Shown here: positions 24,487 through 25,013 of the stretch, in pieces | How positions within the stretch are numbered: position 1 is the first letter of the stretch | How the letters are laid out: each line of letters opens with the position of its first letter | NCBI GenBank assembly: GCA_964624645.1 | Contig: CAZVAD010000025.1 | Coordinates: forward strand, 1 to 25,013 | Reading direction: 5' to 3' | DNA length: 25,013 nucleotides | Origin: Mariniphaga sp964624645 | GTDB taxonomy: Bacteria > Bacteroidota > Bacteroidia > Bacteroidales > Prolixibacteraceae | Made by a program: the position numbers and the translations under genes | The notes under the pieces: model-generated | The model's database searches: none | What the model saw: only the letters and a program-made list of their open reading frames with translations | What the model was told of the DNA's origin: nothing

Positions 24487-25013
24487 TTAGTCAGTAACTG
24501 ACTTGGGTTCAACCTTGATACCAGGGCTCATGGTGCTGGAAAGGTATATGCTCTTGATGTATGTACCTCTTGCGGCTGCTGGTTTCAATTTGACGATGGT
24601 TTGTAAAAACTCAACGGCATTCTCCTTGATTTTTTCCGGAGAAAAAGATACTTTGCCGATTGAAGTGTGTACAATACCAAATTTATCCACTTTAAAATCA
24701 ATTTTCCCCTGTTTTACTTCGCTGACTGCTTGTCCCACTTCCATGGTTACAGTTCCGCTTTTGGGGTTAGGCATCAAACCTCTGGGGCCTAAAATACGCC
24801 CGAGTTGTCCCACTTTCCCCATCACCGGGGGCATGGTTATCACAACATCTATATCGGTCCAACCACCTTTGATTTTATCAATAAATTCATCTAATCCAAC
24901 ATAGTCCGCACCGGCTTCTCTGGCTTCGCTTTCCTTATCTGGCGTTACCAGAGCCAATACACGAACCTCTTTTCCAGTTCCATGGGGTAAAGAAACTACG
25001 CCTCTAACCATTT
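24487..25013 (-). CDS. rplA: ribosomal protein uL1, partial
   Basis: The C-terminal 175 or so residues of L1, continuing past the right edge; roughly the first 55-60 residues are missing. Recognisable segments are MVRGVVSLPHGTGKEVRVL, MGKVGQLGRILGPRGLMPNP (the RNA-binding interdomain region) and the closing KSIYLSSTMSPG. The methionine two bases from the edge is internal, not the start. L1 forms the mobile stalk near the ribosomal E site and represses its own operon in many bacteria. It is the first visible gene of the rplJ-rplL-rpoB-rpoC transcript; rplK is expected next outside the window. Confidence 0.97.
   Translation of the reverse strand, partial: MVRGVVSLPHGTGKEVRVLALVTPDKESEAREAGADYVGLDEFIDKIKGGWTDIDVVITMPPVMGKVGQLGRILGPRGLMPNPKSGTVTMEVGQAVSEVKQGKIDFKVDKFGIVHTSIGKVSFSPEKIKENAVEFLQTIVKLKPAAARGTYIKSIYLSSTMSPGIKVEPKSVTD

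Overview
The window reads as a chromosomal segment of a Bacteroidota bacterium, most likely of the Bacteroidales/Marinilabiliales kind. Three things point there. Several start sites carry the Bacteroidota -7 promoter element TAnnTTTG shortly upstream (exact copies at 1207-1214, 1307-1314, 5991-5998 and 11370-11377). RpoB (1270 aa) and RpoC (1419 aa) have Bacteroidota-type lengths, and a DUF3467 gene follows rpoC directly. Finally, there is a large secreted MG2/TonB-plug protein without a barrel, a type characteristic of this phylum. Shine-Dalgarno sequences are weak or absent, as usual there. No tRNA, rRNA, CRISPR array, intact insertion sequence or prophage was seen.

Layout, left to right. 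At 1-1183 (minus) a Gfo/Idh/MocA-type oxidoreductase overlaps the start of a gene that leaves the window and looks like a 4-alpha-glucanotransferase. At 1329-1756 (plus) is a small AT-rich toxin-antitoxin remnant: an intact UPF0175-type antitoxin followed by a broken DUF3368/PIN-type toxin. At 1908-3989 (minus) is a lipoprotein S9 prolyl-oligopeptidase, divergent from the thiol peroxidase tpx at 4140-4643. After a strong terminator and a 260-base gene-free stretch come a small DUF937-like protein and a DUF4332 helix-hairpin-helix protein (5020-5908), a second terminator, and leuS (6028-8679). The MG2/plug protein (8694-11351, minus) converges on leuS. A NatAB-like ABC exporter (11512-13780) and cysK (14001-14912) follow, separated by a 220-base spacer holding a possible structured leader and a terminator.

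From 14983 to the right edge everything lies on the minus strand and forms the classical ribosomal-protein/RNA-polymerase operon, read right to left: rplA (partial), rplJ, rplL, rpoB, rpoC and the DUF3467 gene. A hairpin with a U-run lies between rplL and rpoB, where E. coli has its attenuator. A shared bidirectional hairpin ends both this operon and cysK.

Most of the window is housekeeping. The points most worth following are the cysK leader, the rplL-rpoB attenuator, the DUF3467 gene locked to rpoC, the decayed toxin beside a living antitoxin, and the unexplained DUF937-like/DUF4332 pair. I found no convincing new multi-gene defence or mobile system.
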